Assembly (NCBI GenBank): GCA_963969395.1
Contig: OZ017795.1
Coordinates: 13,702,001-13,766,000 of the forward strand
Reading direction: 5' to 3'
Length of the DNA stretch: 64,000 nucleotides
Origin: Pseudoscleropodium purum
Taxonomy: Eukaryota > Streptophyta > Bryopsida > Hypnales > Brachytheciaceae
The notes beneath the pieces were generated by a model. The model saw only the letters and a program-made list of their open reading frames with translations, had not been told where the DNA came from and made no database searches. A program made the translations under genes and the position numbers. Of the stretch, positions 63,607-64,000 are shown in pieces; position 1 is the first letter of the stretch, and every line of letters begins with the position of its first letter.

Positions 63607-64000
63607 CTACAAATGGATAACTGCATCCTCGTCATGGCCATCAGAATTTCAAACTTAGAGCCACATTTTGAAAATTTTAGTCCATGCAGAGAGCTAGGAC
63701 CCCTATCCAAAACATTTTTCGTCATTTTCTGGAGTATTCCAATGACGGAAATGAATAAGATCGAGAGAGATATGAGCGTTGGAAAAATGCAGCTTTCACC
63801 GGTCTTTGACTGTCAATAAATCCATCAGGCATTGTTCAATCATGATGGTCATTCATTCTTAGCATGTCGAATGCATTTTTCTATATCAGGTATTCGAAAT
63901 CTAATCTTACATTCACCATATCATTAAAAACAAGAAAAACTAAATATTCGTTTGCATTTTAATTTTTACTGTGCTACTTTGAAGCAATAGAAAAATTCAA
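63607..64000. other. Right edge of the window
   Basis: No coding segment is recognised. A plus-strand frame at 63469-63819 is the antisense of the VOC-type exon plus flank. The last 150 bases are AT-rich. Confidence 0.4.

Overview
The window is nuclear DNA of a land plant. Two spliced genes with GT-AG introns are typically plant: a phototropin and a plastid-type casein kinase 2 alpha. There is also a B3-domain gene and a TKL-type kinase relic. AT-rich, gene-poor stretches hold only short non-autonomous DNA transposons, tandem repeats and diverged repeat copies. The kinase relic resembles families I associate with bryophytes and lycophytes, but the organism cannot be fixed from sequence alone.

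Layout: 1-15.2 kb is AT-rich and has no recognisable gene. It holds CACTA-type and Stowaway-type MITEs, a 0.76-kb inverted repeat, a ~72-bp tandem array and several copies of a ~1-kb dispersed repeat. 15.2-22.1 kb is a GC-richer island with a TATA box, a long leader and eight phototropin exons: LOV1, LOV2, the J-alpha linker and the first residues of the kinase domain. No later kinase exon exists before the next gene. 22.1-43.3 kb is again AT-rich with MITEs, a long TA microsatellite, minisatellite-like arrays and a 3 x 177-bp tandem array. 43.4-47.2 kb carries a complete ten-exon CK2 alpha gene whose N-terminal extension resembles an organelle-targeting peptide. 48.6-55.3 kb is repeats, including a GC-rich hAT-like element nested in an older TIR element with a perfect 8-bp target duplication.

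55.3-64 kb is a second GC-richer zone where every recognisable gene is broken. It holds a possible kinase fragment, a TKL kinase with frameshifts, an internal deletion and an inserted TIR element, a two-B3-domain gene with three reading-frame or splice-phase faults, and on the minus strand the 3' part of a glyoxalase/VOC-type gene with frame faults.

The phototropin and CK2 alpha genes are not functionally linked by position. The most interesting points are the phototropin that stops inside the kinase glycine-rich loop, the nested hAT element with empty-site copies in the same window, and the kinase relic in which subdomain VIb is joined directly to subdomain IX.
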